Below, one piece after another: positions 32,427 through 45,289 of a stretch of 64,000 bases of DNA. Every line of letters begins with the position of its first letter. Positions within the stretch are counted from its first letter, which is position 1. The position numbers and the translations under genes were made by a program. The stretch is from Ctenosaura bakeri (taxonomy: Eukaryota; Chordata; Lepidosauria; Squamata; Iguanidae): NCBI GenBank assembly GCA_948474755.1, contig CAOLHI010002162.1, positions 1-64,000 on the forward strand, read 5' to 3'. Below the pieces are notes generated by a model, which worked only from the letters and a program-made list of their open reading frames with translations, ran no database searches and was not told where the DNA came from.

Positions 32427-35400
32427 CTAAGAAGAAATTCACAAAAATAAAGGAACTATGTATAACACACTAACTTCATTTGCTCAATACAAACCATGGT
32501 GTGGAGCCCTGGTGGCGCAGTGGTTAAATGCTAGTACTGCAACCACAAGGTTGTGAGTTCGATCCTGCCGGGCTCCAAGGTTGACTCAGCCTTCCATCCT
32601 TCCGCAGGTCGGTAAAATGAGTACCCAGCTTGTTTGGGGCAATTAGCTAAAATACATTGTAAACCGCTTAGATAACACTCAGTTGATAAGCAGTATAGAA
32701 ATAAATGCTATTGCTATAAATGCTATTGTTGAAATCTAGCCTGTTTCGAACTATAAACTTTCTTAAGCTACATCCCACAACCTGAGTCCATGGTATGTTG
32801 TGGCTTACAAACCATTTTGTTTGAATCCAAAACCAAGAGTGGCTCATGATTTGTTTTCCAAACTGCTCATCCCAAATTGGGAGCTCACAAAAGGGGCACA
32901 ACAGAAACTATTGAGAAGAAAACCCACAGCTTGCTTTTTTGTTTTGTTTATATTCAATTTGTGGTTTAAGTAACGAAGAATGATGAATATAAACAATGGA
33001 TTATGGTGAAATGTGAAAGTATCTTATATGTCTCTGGCACAGCATAAGAGGAGCAGGAAAGTTAAGACTAAACTGCCTATTAAGTATCTATTTCTCCAGT
33101 CCTCAGGTAGTACAAGAATACCTAAACACAATTCTAGTCACATTTACTCAGAGATACCATGTTCCCTATGGCTCATTTCCAGGTTGATCTGAATAGGACT
33201 TTGCCCCATATGTATAATAGAGTTCCACATGAGAACAGAATTAATACAGAATGAACTACTGGCCAATGAATCTTATCTTTCTTATTTCTGAAGCAAATTA
33301 GCTCTAACAGGTGCAAAAAGTACACAGGTAATTTAATTAAAAAGGCAATTAAAAAGTACAACCCCTGATTAAACCAGGGTGCTGCTGAATAAGATTTCCA
33401 ATAACCATTCATAACTTGAAATAACTGAAATGGACAAAAATGGACCATGTTTGGAGTAGAAATGAGATGTGCTAATAGTAATTGAGAAGTGAATGTCATA
33501 CATTGACAGTAGTTTTGTTTGGGTTTTTTGGCTTTCAACATAGAATGTTTTTTATGCTTCACTCTCATTCTACAGTAAAATAATTTTTTTAAAGAACAAG
33601 TAGGAAGAGAAAATGAGTTTTATCAAAAAAAAAAAACGAACAAAAGGAAGAAAGTATGAAAAGAATGAAGTCCTTCTATTGCATGGGGAGGGAACCTCTG
33701 GGCCTCCAGATGTCTAGAACCCTCCAGAAGCACCAACCATCATGGCCAGGAAGAGACTGTGGGTGTTGTAGTCAAAACATCTGGAGACCAATGGATCCCC
33801 ATCCCTGTTCTACTGTTTGCTTCCACATTTAAGCAGCACAATTTCACTTAAGGAATGTTTTGAGTATGATAGGTAGGTATACTGAGATTTACAGCACAGC
33901 AAATTGGCTAGGCAAATTGGTGATTTTTGGGTGGGACTACCATTCCCATAACACACAATCGAGCCATGTTGGCTGGGACTGATGGAGGTTGCCTGGAGGG
34001 CATCATGCTGCTGACCATACTGAGCCACACTCTTGTTGTTGTCTTGCTGTCAGTACAGCAATCACCCTCTATCCTACATTGAACCTTTGCATTAACTGCT
34101 CTCTTAAGAGGAAATCTTTCCTTACCTCTAAAGGTCAAGTACCCCCAGGCTTTTCCATGATCCACGTTCTGTAACAAAGTACATAGAAACATATTGTCAG
34201 GTCAGTTTCGTTCCCTGCCATGATTGATAATGTTATAATGAATGCTTCTAGACTATACTATGCTTTCCAATACTGTACGCTGGTATAAAGCTTGTCTATG
34301 CTGCAAATCTATACTACACTATTGTAATGAGTGGTCATCTTTGAATAGCCAAAGGCTTGGATTCCCATCATGTGCCACATGCCATGTTGTTGACCTGGCT
34401 AATGGGGTGGCAGTGGCAGGATCCTCAGATGTGACTGACCATGTTCTCCTGAAGTTTGTTATACAATGGAAAGGGAAAGCCAAGCATACTCAGACTCACA
34501 TTCTAGACTCTGAGAAAGCTGATTTCAGTAAACTTAGGGAAATATTAGGTGTCATCAGGCATACTAAAAGAGAAGGGAGTTTATGATGGATGGGAGTTTC
34601 TTAAAAGTGAGATATTGAAGGCAGAGTTTGAAACAATTCCATTGAGAAAGAAAAACTGGAGGTATCTATAAAGAATCCAGGATGTATGTGTAAAGAGCTT
34701 TCAAATGAACTAAGATTTAAAAGGGCCATGTACAAGAAATGGAAAAAGGGGAAATCACAAAAGAGAAATTCAAACAGTCATCATATGCAGAGAAAAAGTC
34801 ATAAAAACTAAAGCGTGGAACAAGCTCCTTCCCCCTCCCCTTTTTTTTGCTGGAGAGGTTAAAAACAATAAAAAGGTCTTTTTTGTCTGCAGCAAAAGGA
34901 AAAACAAGTAGATAGTAGGGCTACTGCAAGAAGAAAATGGTAAAGTGATAGTGGGGGACAGAAAAAAAAAGGCAGAACTACTCAACGCATTCTTTGTCTT
35001 GGTCTTCTCCTGAAAGAAAAACAGTGGTCAGCCTGGAGAAAAAGTAACAGATGATGTAATAGAGGCAATGCAGCACAAAGAGGTAGTATAAGCATGCCTG
35101 TACTTCAAGTGTATTTGCTAATAAGAATGTAGCAAATTAGCTTATTATACTGTAAATAAGAATGTGTATTTAGTGTATCTTGATTTCAGTAAGGCCTTTA
35201 ACAAAGTTCCTTGTGATATTCTTGCAAACAAAGTAGTAAAATGTGGGTTAGAAAATGCTACTGTTAGTTGGATTTGTAATTGGCTGACCAGCTAAACACA
35301 AAGGGTGCTCACTAATAGCTTGTCTTCTTCCTGGAAAGAAATGACTAGTGGGCACGCTACAGGTTTCTGTCCTGGGCCCAGAACTATTCAACACCTTTAT

Positions 35401-36283
35401 CAATGACTTGGATAATGGAACAGAGGGCATGTTGATCAAATTTGCAGATGACACCAAATTAGGAGGGAAGCCAGTACCCCAGAGGACAGTATCAGAATTC
35501 AACAGATTAGAGAACTGGGCCAAGACTAGCACAATTAATTTTAAGAGACAGAAATGTAGGGTACTGCACTTAGGAAGAAAGAATAAAATGCACAGATATA
35601 GGATGGGTGACACTCGGCTTGAAAACAGTATGTGTGCCACTTCATACATACCCATTCATTTTCCTCTCACTCCGTGACTTCCTCTCTTTACCTGACTGGG
35701 GCATTTGTTTTTTGTACTTACTATCAACCTGCCAACCATAATTTCTCCCACCACCACGACTCTTTGTCGCATGTTATCTTATTAACTTAATCCTATTTGT
35801 GATTTTTCATACCAACTCCTAATAATCATTCGTATAACCCAATCAGAGCAAGGTCACCCCATGATTCTTCCCATAAAGGGTCTAAGATGTCCCATGGAAT
35901 TAATGACTGTAGTAAAATGAGAATTTATTAATATCTATGAATTTAAGTAATAGTGTAACTTAGAGATAAGGGTGTGTATGTGGATTGGAAGTGTATTGTT
36001 TACTGTTTGTATTGTTAATGTACTTTTAATGTTTTGTCATTTATGTGGGTTTGGGGGGTAGAAACTGCTAAGATTATCTATGCAGTGTACTTTCAGTCTA
36101 GAACAGGGCATGGCAGGATAGGTTAGTTTGTTAATAATAAGACGTAATAGAATATTCCAATGCTAAGCTCTTTAGTATTAGATTTAAAATTGCGTAGGGT
36201 TGATGTTCGTGATGTTATGTATTGTGATGTGAAATGATTGTAATTGTCTTTTTTTAATGTATGTTTAATAAATTCTATATTTT

Positions 36284-36339
<56 letters not shown>

Positions 36340-39300
36340 CAGTATGTGTGAAAGGGATCTATAAGTCTTAATTGGCCATAAGCTGAACCTGAGTCAACAG
36401 TGTGATGCAACAGCTAAGAAACTCAATGTGATTGTAGGCTGCATCAATGGGATTATAGAGTCAAGATCAAAGGAAGTAATAATAGCACTCTATTCTGCTT
36501 TGGTTAGATCTCACCTGGAATACTGTGTCCAGTTATGGGCACCACAATTCAAGAAGGATACTGACAAGCTGGAACATGTCAAGAAGATAGTGATCAAATG
36601 GTGAAGAGTCTGGAAACCATGCCCTATGAGAAGAGGCTCAAAGAGCTAGCTATGTTTAGCCTGATGAAAAGAAGGTTAAGAGATGACATGACAGCCATGT
36701 TTGAAAGGTTGTCATGTTGAAGATGGAACAAGCTTGTTTTCTGCTGCCTGAGAGACTAAGACATGGAGCAATGGATTCAAACTACAGCAAAAATTATTCC
36801 TCCTAAACATCAGGAAGAAATTCCTGACAGTAAGAGCCATTTGACAGTGGAATATGTTGCCTCAGAGTGTGTGGTGGAGGTTTTTAAACAGAGGCTGGAT
36901 GGCTATTTGCTGGGAGTGTTTTCAGTGTGCGTTCCCACATGGCACAGTGTTGGCCTTGATGGCCGTTGTGGTCTCTCCCAACTCTATGATTCTACAATCT
37001 TATATTACACCTTGTGTATAACCTGAATGTTTGTCACCAGTGTAAAATGAGATGACAGTTTATTGCCACAGTTTGCTAGATGAATATAACTGTATTGTTA
37101 CTGCTTTTTATATGGGTTTGTGCCGGTTATGTTAGAGTTTTGTTACATCTTACATGCTATATGTGTGGCTGGGGAAATATATTATACTTGGTTCTAGAAT
37201 ATGTAACCACATATGTTATCTTGTGCTAAGTTACTGCCATACTACATGTGATCTTGAGGTACTATTGTGTACCATGCACTTTGTTGTATGTACGCACTGA
37301 GACTTGATTATCAATGTTTACGTTATAACACCTTTTACTTTACTATATATAGCAAGGATAGGCACAATATAATGTCCTGCCATATACTAAGCAGATCTGG
37401 TTAGCGCATGCTGTTAATATTATATTTCCTGTATTTATTGCTATTTGTGTAGAACACATTTAGAGCCTTCCTATATCGTAGAGGGGACATTGGATTTTGA
37501 AACTGTATACTTTACAGATATGCATTTTATTTTTGCCTGGGAGATCATGGCTAGGCAATGAAGAAAGATGATGGGATAAGCTGGAAAACTGAGTGTGAGA
37601 ACAGGGAAGTTATCTGCTATGATTTGATGTGAAACTGGCCCTCAGGGTCTGCTTGTAATTCAAACCATGATGCCAGGGATATCTGGTAGAAAAGTGTAAA
37701 TCAAAAAGAGATTAAAAGTATGCAGTGGGAAAAACTCCAGGGAGAGACAGTAAGAAAAACCAGATAGGCAGATGTAACACTAAAGGAATGCAAACATCTG
37801 AAAAGCCTGAGAAAGCTCTGGGGACTGGTGGGGTGAGGTGACATATGTGCCTTCTACCAAAGCATGCCAGATAGTTGTCTACCAAATTTATAATACCCTG
37901 TGCCTGGTCCAAACTTGTCAGCTTCATCAACTAAAGATATGTGCATTATAACTTCCAATAATTCCTCTAATAAAGACACTTCTGTTGACGTTTTGAGTGT
38001 TTTTTAGGAAGCAAGTTTACCAGTACATGACACATATATACTTGGTTCAAGAGGAGAGAGTGGTGGGGTGGGGACAAACAGCTCATTAACTCATAAAAGA
38101 TCAAAATTACTGTGTAGCCCTAGGTGGGCAACCTGGTGTCACAGTCCAGCAACATCTGAAGTGACACATCTTGTGCAAAAGCCTTTGACATGTTTTCTGA
38201 GGGAACGCAGAAAAGTGTGAGAATGAGCATGGGGTGAAAGTGCAACACTGTTTAACTATGCTGAATATTCTAACACTATGTTCCTGTGCACACTTCTTTA
38301 AGAATAAGCTTCACTGAAAACTGTGAGCCAAGTTCTGTGTAAACATATACAGAACTTTACACAGGAAGTTTACAGATGAATAGCAACTCAGCTAACAAGC
38401 AAAGCAGACAGGCTTTTTACACAAGTGAAGGAAGAGTTAGCATAAAGTGAGCTTAAATCTGCTCGGTTAAATGTCCCCCAGCCCCAGACAGTCTGTTTGG
38501 AAATTTTGTTGAGGTAAGACTGTTTGTTTGTGTGAGCTGGGATGAGGCATGCTTGTGTGCTTGTCAGTGTTCTATTGTGTTTTTGTGAGCTTGTGTCTGT
38601 TGGATTAAGGCTAATTGTGCGAGCTTGAGTGGAGGCTTGTTTTCGTGGTCATTAGTGTTCTAATGTGTGTAGGCCAGGTTCTCTGCCTGAGCACATGTTC
38701 TCAGGGGGTTGGGTTATCTGCTGAGAGAAAGTGGCCTTTTCCGCACTACACTCTTATAGTGCAATTATTCCATTTTCAACATCTTATGGAATCCTGGGGT
38801 TTGCAGTTTAGAGAGGGGCCAGCCAGCCCCCCTCTAAACTGTAAATCCCAGGATTCCGTAGGATGTTGAAAGTGGAATAATTGTGCTATAAGAGTGTACT
38901 GCGGAAATGGCCACTGAGTCAGAGACTTGGTTAGGGAGGAACTAGCAGCCGCTAGCTTTCTCTATAGCTGCAGCCTTAGTCTCTGGAGCTCAGCAAACAG
39001 GCAAGCCCACTAGGCTTTTTGTGTGGGCATTCAGCAGGGAAATTTTGATGGGGAGGCCTGGAATTCTGCTTCATTGCCTACTTAAGACTACTGAATATGG
39101 ATAGTGAAGGAGCTGCTGCAGTGATCTTTAACAGTTGTGGTATATTTATGTTCTTGTTGGAGCATGTGAGTAGCTACACCTTGGAAGATAAAGTCCATCA
39201 ACTTGAGGCCTGTATTTTTACTCTTCAGTATATTAGGGAGCATGAGGTTTTTGTGGATAGAACAGAGCAGCCTGTGCTAGATGAGAAACAAATGGAGGAT

Positions 39301-42300
39301 TCTCTCTGAGGAGGAGGTCAGTTCCCAAACACCGGAGATAAGACACTAGAAGGATTGTGACATGTAAAATAAGAAGGGCCTGGGATCATTCTGTAACTCT
39401 GGAGCTACACAACTGATTTGAATCTCTCTCTCCCTTATGAGTGATGAGGGGGAACAGGCTATAGAGCAACAGTGTCAGTCCCCAGAGAACACTGACCTTG
39501 AAACATTCAGCGCATGGATTGGCCCCTGCCAATACTCCAGAGTAAATGTGCAGAGGTGATAGAGAACTCCCTGCTGAGGGGAACATGAATGGGTTGCAGG
39601 ACAGAAGGATGCCTCTAGATGTAGCAGAGGTTGACAAGCCTCACTGAACTCACTGACTATTACCCCTTCCCTTTTCATCTACGTGGGAACCAACAACACT
39701 GCAAAGCAGAGCCTTCAGGACATCACAAAGGGTTATAAGGAACTTGGTTGGGAAGCTGAAGGACCCTGAATGCAAAGGTTGTCATTTTGTCTCTCCTGGC
39801 AGTTGAAGGACATGGCCCAGAAAGGGAAAGAAGAATAGTGAACAATTGGTTCTCCCAATGGTGCCCCCGGAAGCAATCTGGTCTTTTGGACCATTATCTG
39901 AGGCTTCATGAAGATGGACTTCTGACAACTGTTGGGTTGCACTTCACAGCAGCTGGCAGGAACATTTTTGTTAAAGAGTATCACAAACCTGATCAGGAGG
40001 ACTTTAAACTGAGTTGTGTGGGAGAGGGAGACAGTATTGTTGAGGGCAGGAGTTCAACAATTGCTGGAGATAGCAGCCCAAATGTTATAGAGAAAACTGG
40101 GTAAGTAGTACAAGCACCTCACAGTGGGAGGGGAAAAAACATTAGGAAGCAGCTAAGGGGAATGTCTTAGATATCTCTACAAACAGCATGGGAAATAAAC
40201 AAGGCGAACGTGAACTCTTAACAGAGCAAAGCAAATATGATATAACAGGCATCACTGAAACCTGGTGGGATGAGTCTCATGACTGGAATGTAGACATAGA
40301 GGGGTACAATCTATTTTAGAGAAACAGACCAAACATGAAAGCATTATGTGACAAGGATGGTTACTCCTGTGAAAAGATCCATGACTTATACCTTGGAAGC
40401 CAGGTTGAGAGTATTAAGGGAGAGAGAAGCAACAGTGATGCCATTCTGGAGTTCAACTAGAAACTCCCAAGCCAGACAGAGGACTTGAATGATGCCTTCC
40501 TGGAACAAATGACCAAACATTCAGCAAGGAGAGATGTAGTAGTAATGGGAGATTTCAAATATCCTGAAATTTGTTGGAGGTCAAACTCTGCCAAAAATAT
40601 AAGGTGCAACAAATTTCTCACTTGCCTTACAAACAATTTCATTGTCCAGAAGGTGGAAGAGGCAACAAGGGGATCAGATTTTTATAGATCTAATCCTAAC
40701 CAACAATGATGATCAGGTTAACGGGTGGAAGTGGCAGGATCCTTAGGTGAGAATGCCATGTTCTCCTCGAATTTGTTATATGGTGCAAAGGGGAAGCTAA
40801 ATGTAGTCAGACACACATTCTAAACTTCAAGAAAACCGATTCAATAAAATAATACAGGGTGTGATTCCATGGTCAGGCATACTAAAAGGGAGTTCATGAT
40901 GGATGGGAGTTTCTGAAAAGTGAGATATTGAAGGCACAATTTCAAACAGTTCTAATGAGGAGGAAGAATAGAGGTTGTCTAAAGAAACCATGATAGATGT
41001 CTAAAGAACTTTCAACTAAACAAAGATTTAAAATGGACATGTATGGGAAGAGGGGAAAATCAACATAAGAGGAATTCAAATGAATAGACAGCACATGGGG
41101 GAAAAACTGAAAAAGCTGAAGCACAGAATGAGCACAGGATTGCTAGTGAGATTAAAAACAATAAAAGGGCTTTTTCAGTTATGTCTGGTTATGTCTGAAG
41201 CAAAAGGAAAAACAAAGAGACGGTAGGGCTGCTGCAAGGAGAAGATGTTAAAGTGATAACAGGGGGCAGAAAAAAAGGCAGAGCTACTTTGCTTTGGTCT
41301 TCTCAAAAAAGAAAAACAGTATTCAACCTGGAGAAAAGGAAACAGATGATGTAATGGTTTCCCAATGCAGCACAGAGTAGGTAAAGAGAGATAGTACAGC
41401 AATACCTTGCTACTCTAAATGAATACAAGTCACCAGGCCAGAAGAACTACAACCAAAGTTATTAAAAGAACTGGCAGAAGTAATCTCAGAATCACTGGCA
41501 ATAAGCCTTGAGAGTTCTTGGAGATCAGAAGTTCTAGCAGATGGGAGGAGGGCAAATGTTGACCCCATCTTCAAAAAGGGAGAAAAAAGAGGATCCAAAC
41601 AATTACTGCCCAGTCAGCCTGAAAACAATACCAGGAAAAATTCTAGAACAGATCATTAAGCAGACAGTCTGTAAACACTTAGAAAGGAATGGTGTAATCA
41701 ATAAAAGTCAATGTGCGCTTCTCAGAAACAAGTCATATAACCTGATCTCATAGAATCATAGAAATGTAGAGTTCGAAGAGACCACAGGGGCCATCCAGCC
41801 CAACTCCCTGCCATGCAGGCACACCCTCAAAGCACTCCCAACAGACAGCCATCCAGCTTCTGCTTAAAAACCTCCAAAGAAGGAGACTCTAGTACACTCT
41901 GAGACAGCATATTCCACTGCAGGACAACCCTGGCTGTCAGGAATTTCTTCCTGAGATTCAGGTGGAATCTCCTTTCCTGCAGCTTGAATCCATTGCTCCT
42001 TGTCCTGGACTCTGGAGCAGCAGAAAACAAGCCCACTCCCTCCTCTACATGGCATCCCTTCAAATATTTAAACATGGCTATCATGTCCCCTCTTAACCTT
42101 CTCTTCTGCAGACTAAACATATCCAGCTCTCTAAGTCTATCCTCATAGGGTATGGCTTCCAGGCCCCTCACTATTTTGGTCGCCCTCATCTGGACTTGCT
42201 CCAGCTTCACCATGTCCTTCTTGAATTTGGGTGCCCAGAATTGGACACAGTATTCAAGATGAGGTCTAACCAAAGCAGAGTAGAGTGGTACCAGTACCTC

Positions 42301-45289
42301 CCTCAATCTAGACATCATACTCCTAGATGCAGCTGAGAACTGCATTGGCTTTCTTGGCTGCCGCATCACACTGCTGACTCATGTTCAGCTTGTGGTCTAT
42401 GAAGACTCCTAGATCCCTTTCACATGTACTGCTATCCAGCTAAGTATCCCCCATCCTATATTTCTGTATTCCATTTTTTCTACCTAAGTGTAGGATCTTA
42501 CATTTCTGTTGAATTTCATTTTGTTAGCCTTGGCCCAGCTCTCCAATCTGTCAAGGTCATTTTGAATTTTGATCCTGTCCTCTGGCGTATTAGCAACCCC
42601 TCCCAATTTGGTGTCATCTGCAAATTTGATGAGCACGCCCTCTATTCCTTCATCCAAGTCATTGATGAAGGTATTGAACAGCACTGCGCCCAAGACAGAA
42701 CCCTGAGGCACCCCGCTAGTCACTTCTCTCCAAGAGGAAAAGCAGCCATTGGTGAGCACCCTTTGGGAATGGTCAGTCAACCACTTATAGATCCACCTGA
42801 CAGTTGCCCTGTCCAGCCCACATTTTACTAGCTTCTTTGCAAGAATGTCATGGGGAACTTTGTCAAAGGCCTTACTGAAATTGACATATGCTACATCCAC
42901 AGCATTCCCTTCATCAAGTTAGTAACTCTATCATAAGAAGAGATTACGGTAGTCTGGCATGACTTATTTTTGAGAAATCCATGTTGACTTCTCGTGATTA
43001 CCGCATTGCTTTCTAAGCTTTCTAATCTCTTTTTTGGGATGGAATTACAAGCTTGGTAGATGAAGGGAAACCTATGCATATAGCTTGTCTTGATTTCAAT
43101 AAGGTCTATGACAAGATCCTCCAGGATATTCTTGCAAACAAGCTGGTAAAATGTGGACAAGACACACCACTCTTAAGTGAATTTGTAACTAGTTGACTGA
43201 CTGAACCCAAAGGGTGCTAACAAATGACTCCTCTTCTTTCTGGAGAGAAGTGACCAGTGGGGTGTCCTAGGGTTCTATCTTGGGCCCAGTGTTATTCAAC
43301 ATCTTTATCAATGACTTGGATGATAGAATAAAGGGCATGCTTAGCAAATTTACAGATGACATCAGAAAGAAAGCTAATACTCCAGATAGTATCAGAATTC
43401 ATAATGACCTTACCAGATTAGAGAGCTGGGCCAAAATGAACAAAATGAATTTCAATAGGGAGAGATATAAGGTAGTAAATTTAGGCAGAAAAGAATGAAA
43501 AGCACACATATAGGATGGGTAACATCTGGCTTGACCAATGTACATGTGAACAGAATTTAGGAGTCTTAGTAGACCACAAGCTGAACATGAGTCAACAGTT
43601 AATTGGCTAAAAAGCCAATGTGATTCTAGGCTCCATGAGTAAGAATATAGTGTCTAGATCGAGGGAAGTAACAGTACCACTCTATTCTGTTTTAGTGAGA
43701 TCTCCCTGAAATACTGTGTTCAGTTCTGGGCATCACAATTCAAGAAGGATACTGACAAGCTGGAACATGTCCAAAGGAGGGTGACCAAAATGATAAAAGG
43801 CCTGGAAATCATGTCCTGTGGGGAGTGGCTTAGGGAGATGGATATGTTTAGGCTGGAGCAGAGACAGTTAAGAGGTGACACGATAAACACGTTTAAATGA
43901 TTGAAAGATGGAGCAAGCTTGTTTCCTGCTTCTCCAGAAACTAGGACATGGAGCAATGGATTCAAACCACAGGAAAAGAGATTCCACCTAAACATCCTGA
44001 TGTTAAGATTAGTTCAACAGTGTAGTACACTGCCTTGGAGTGTGCTGGAGTCTTATTCTTTTGAGGTTTTTAAACAGAGGCTATATGCCTATCCGTAAGG
44101 AGTGCTTTGATTGTTTATTCCTACATGGCAGAGAGTTGGGAGTCGATGGACCTTGCATTCTTTTCCAACTCTATAATTCTAGGATACATAGGACTTTACG
44201 TAAGATGGCAAAATCATGATTTTACTGCACTGAATGCTGTCAAGGAAAGTATCACAAATACTTTTTGTACCTTTTTTCTTAATATAAAATTTAGACAAAT
44301 CACTGTATTCCATCACATACAGAAATAGTTTTTTCTTGTATATATGTATTTTCCACATGACAGTCTGAGTCCTCTCCACAAGTTGATGCAGACAAGTGTT
44401 TACTTTCAAATTTACACAGTTGCCTACTATTTATTCTTAATTTAATATAGGCTGCAATTTGCTGAAATAGGCAGATCAAGCGATCATTAGTTATTGAATT
44501 CTGCAAAACAAAACAAAAGAAGAATCCAGTTTGCATCTAAAAACCATGTTTTTGCTGACACTATCAGTCAACTCCTGTCATATAGTTTTTGTTGAGTAAT
44601 ATTTTTAGAATGTATCTCAGTTAACATATAGCATAAAAATTTGTTGACACAGATTCCAGTCATGACTAGATGTAGCATTTTAGAAAAGGGCATGAATGAC
44701 TCAAATCCCACAAGAAATGCTGCAACATTTCATTATTGATTTCACATCTACTTTTTCATTCTTAGCTAACCAATAAATGAAAGGAGAATGGGTTAATGAA
44801 GACCACAAAGACAAAGATTAGACCACCTTACGGTTATATCATATCCACTAAGCTAACAAAAGATTCTATGTGCAGCAGATGAATTCACATCCAAAGGAAT
44901 CAGAAGATAGAGGCAATAGGAGATGCTATCCCCATCTCTTTCCATTACTTACCAAAGAAAGCACTCACCTCAGCTGTATAATCGACCTTCACTTTGGAAA
45001 GGATCCAGTAACAAGGCTCCTCATACCTCCACAGCCAGGATTTACGTGTGACCATACGCCCAGTGCCAAAATGGTGCATCTGGCTCAGCAGGGTAAATAG
45101 CCTTTCCTCATTCTTCACATCTTCCCAGGCCAGCACAGGAAGCTTTTTGCCTGTGAAAGGACGGGTCATTGTCTTGTAGTCCAGGGCATAGCGCTGAGAG
45201 TCCCGAGGCTTATTCTTCAGGGCCCAGTACTCACGGATCTTCTTAGCCATGGCGGCAATTGGGCGGTAAACTTTATAGCGACGACCCAT
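32140..45289 (-). CDS. MRPS34: Mitochondrial small-subunit ribosomal protein mS34 (MRPS34)
   Basis: Nuclear gene for a component of the mitochondrial ribosome small subunit, needed for translation of mtDNA-encoded proteins. Coding exons are 45289-44969 (321 nt), 34168-34126 (43 nt) and 32426-32140 (287 nt): 651 nt, 216 residues plus stop, close to the roughly 218 residues of the mammalian protein. All splice sites are canonical (gag|gtgagt, ttacag|aac, agag|gtaagg, cttag|gca) and phases join. Family-typical segments are [57 protein letters not shown] and STEEPM. No frameshift or stop is seen. The first coding intron (about 10.8 kb) is filled with CR1 copies and other repeats. A 5' noncoding exon lies near 47688-47850. 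Confidence 0.96.
32501..32728 (+). mobile_element. Sauria-type tRNA SINE
   Basis: The head ggtggcgcagtggttaaatg (A box) and gtgagttcgatcctg (B box) form a tRNA-related polymerase III promoter. Then comes gactcagccttccatccttc, and an aaccgcttagataac...agcagtatagaaataaatgct tail. This is the Sauria SINE pattern of squamates. It lies in the intron between MRPS34 coding exons 2 and 3. Confidence 0.82.
33683..33812. mobile_element. Short palindromic nonautonomous repeat, diverged
   Basis: The ends ggggagggaacctctgggcctccagatg and, inverted, catctggagaccaatggatccccatccctg form imperfect terminal inverted repeats around a tgttgtagtcaaaacatctgg core. This resembles a hAT-like MITE common in amniotes. 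A related internal segment may recur at 33925-34010. Confidence 0.45.
34126..34168 (-). CDS. MRPS34: MRPS34 second coding exon (43 nt)
   Basis: A micro-exon bounded by ttgttacag and gtaagg. It encodes [14 protein letters not shown] plus one base of a Gly codon. This exon is easily missed by length-filtered gene finding, yet it carries a highly conserved HGKAWG segment of the family. Confidence 0.94.
35637..36335 (+). mobile_element. Unidentified retroposed element with 15-bp target duplication
   Basis: A 699-bp insert in CR1, flanked by a perfect 15-bp duplication aaaacagtatgtgtg (35622-35636 and 36336-36350). It ends with an aataaattctatattttt segment followed by a (TAA)n run of about 50 bp. 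The long duplication and 3' simple-repeat tail show target-primed reverse transcription. No coding sequence is recognisable, so it could be a 5'-truncated LINE 3' UTR or a processed copy of an RNA. Confidence 0.8.
36285..36335. repeat. (TAA)n microsatellite
   Basis: About 16 uninterrupted TAA units forming the 3' tail of the inserted retroposon. Confidence 0.95.
36996..38729. other. Intronic AT-rich sequence, nothing recognised
   Basis: Sequence between the CR1 and a MITE within the MRPS34 intron. An ataaagacacttctgttgac segment near 37970 is reminiscent of an LTR U5 region, but no paired end or target duplication is visible. No credible coding region. Confidence 0.4.
38730..38915. mobile_element. 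Palindromic MITE with ~85-bp inverted repeats
   Basis: Starts agtggccttttccgcac and ends gcggaaatggccact. The two arms match along about 85 bases each, through ctcttatagtgcaattattcc and gaatcctgggg-type segments, around a short gagaggggccagcc centre. Fold-back elements of this form are nonautonomous cut-and-paste transposons. The target duplication is not clear. Confidence 0.75.
41750..43024 (-). mobile_element. Younger CR1 LINE inserted in the older CR1
   Basis: Its 3' end is at 41750 (atagaatcatagaaatgtagag) and it is 5'-truncated at 43024. The older copy is interrupted with a short repeat atctc at both edges (41745-41749 and 43025-43029). Minus frames are comparatively intact: RT palm with [21 protein letters not shown] and FADDTKLGG (42484-42900), and the C-terminal region (41827-42369) with [19 protein letters not shown]. 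Confidence 0.9.
42484..42900 (-). pseudogene. CR1 reverse transcriptase palm fragment
   Basis: A 138-residue frame that keeps the RT motifs in order: motif A in [12 protein letters not shown], motif B in [13 protein letters not shown] and the catalytic FADD box in FADDTKLGG, followed by [18 protein letters not shown]. The frame then shifts before the C-terminal part. It is the best preserved RT core in the window. The enzyme would copy CR1 RNA at the nick made by the endonuclease, but the missing 5' end makes this copy inactive. Confidence 0.85.

Larger units (their letters stand above)
34370..36995 (+). mobile_element. CR1 LINE, plus strand, in MRPS34 intron
   Basis: ORF2 segments run from the end of the endonuclease/linker (34370-35050) through the RT palm (an FSKAF-like block near 35195 and FADDTKLGG at 35440-35470), then [21 protein letters not shown], to the tail near 36995 (tctatgattcta). 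Part of the region before the palm is deleted. It is interrupted at 35637-36335 by another retroposed sequence. Decayed throughout. Confidence 0.85.
39060..44175 (+). mobile_element. Near full-length but decayed CR1 LINE, plus strand
   Basis: ORF1 starts at 39097 ([15 protein letters not shown], related to the ORF1 at 7881) and runs in pieces to 40104. ORF2 begins near 40190 with [14 protein letters not shown] and [14 protein letters not shown] (endonuclease), then an RT finger segment at 41590-41750. It is broken by a second CR1 at 41750 and resumes at 43025 with the palm ([10 protein letters not shown]), [15 protein letters not shown] and the tail near 44175. Many stops. It occupies much of the large MRPS34 intron. 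Confidence 0.87.

Noticed and set aside
33173..33568. 131-residue minus-strand frame with hydrophobic stretches, as a possible membrane protein
   Set aside because: Lies in an MRPS34 intron, has no recognisable domain, no splice bounds and AT-rich composition; most likely chance.
37000..37990. Possible solo LTR ending near an ataaagacacttctgttgac segment
   Set aside because: No paired terminal motif or target duplication could be found, and no second copy is in the window.
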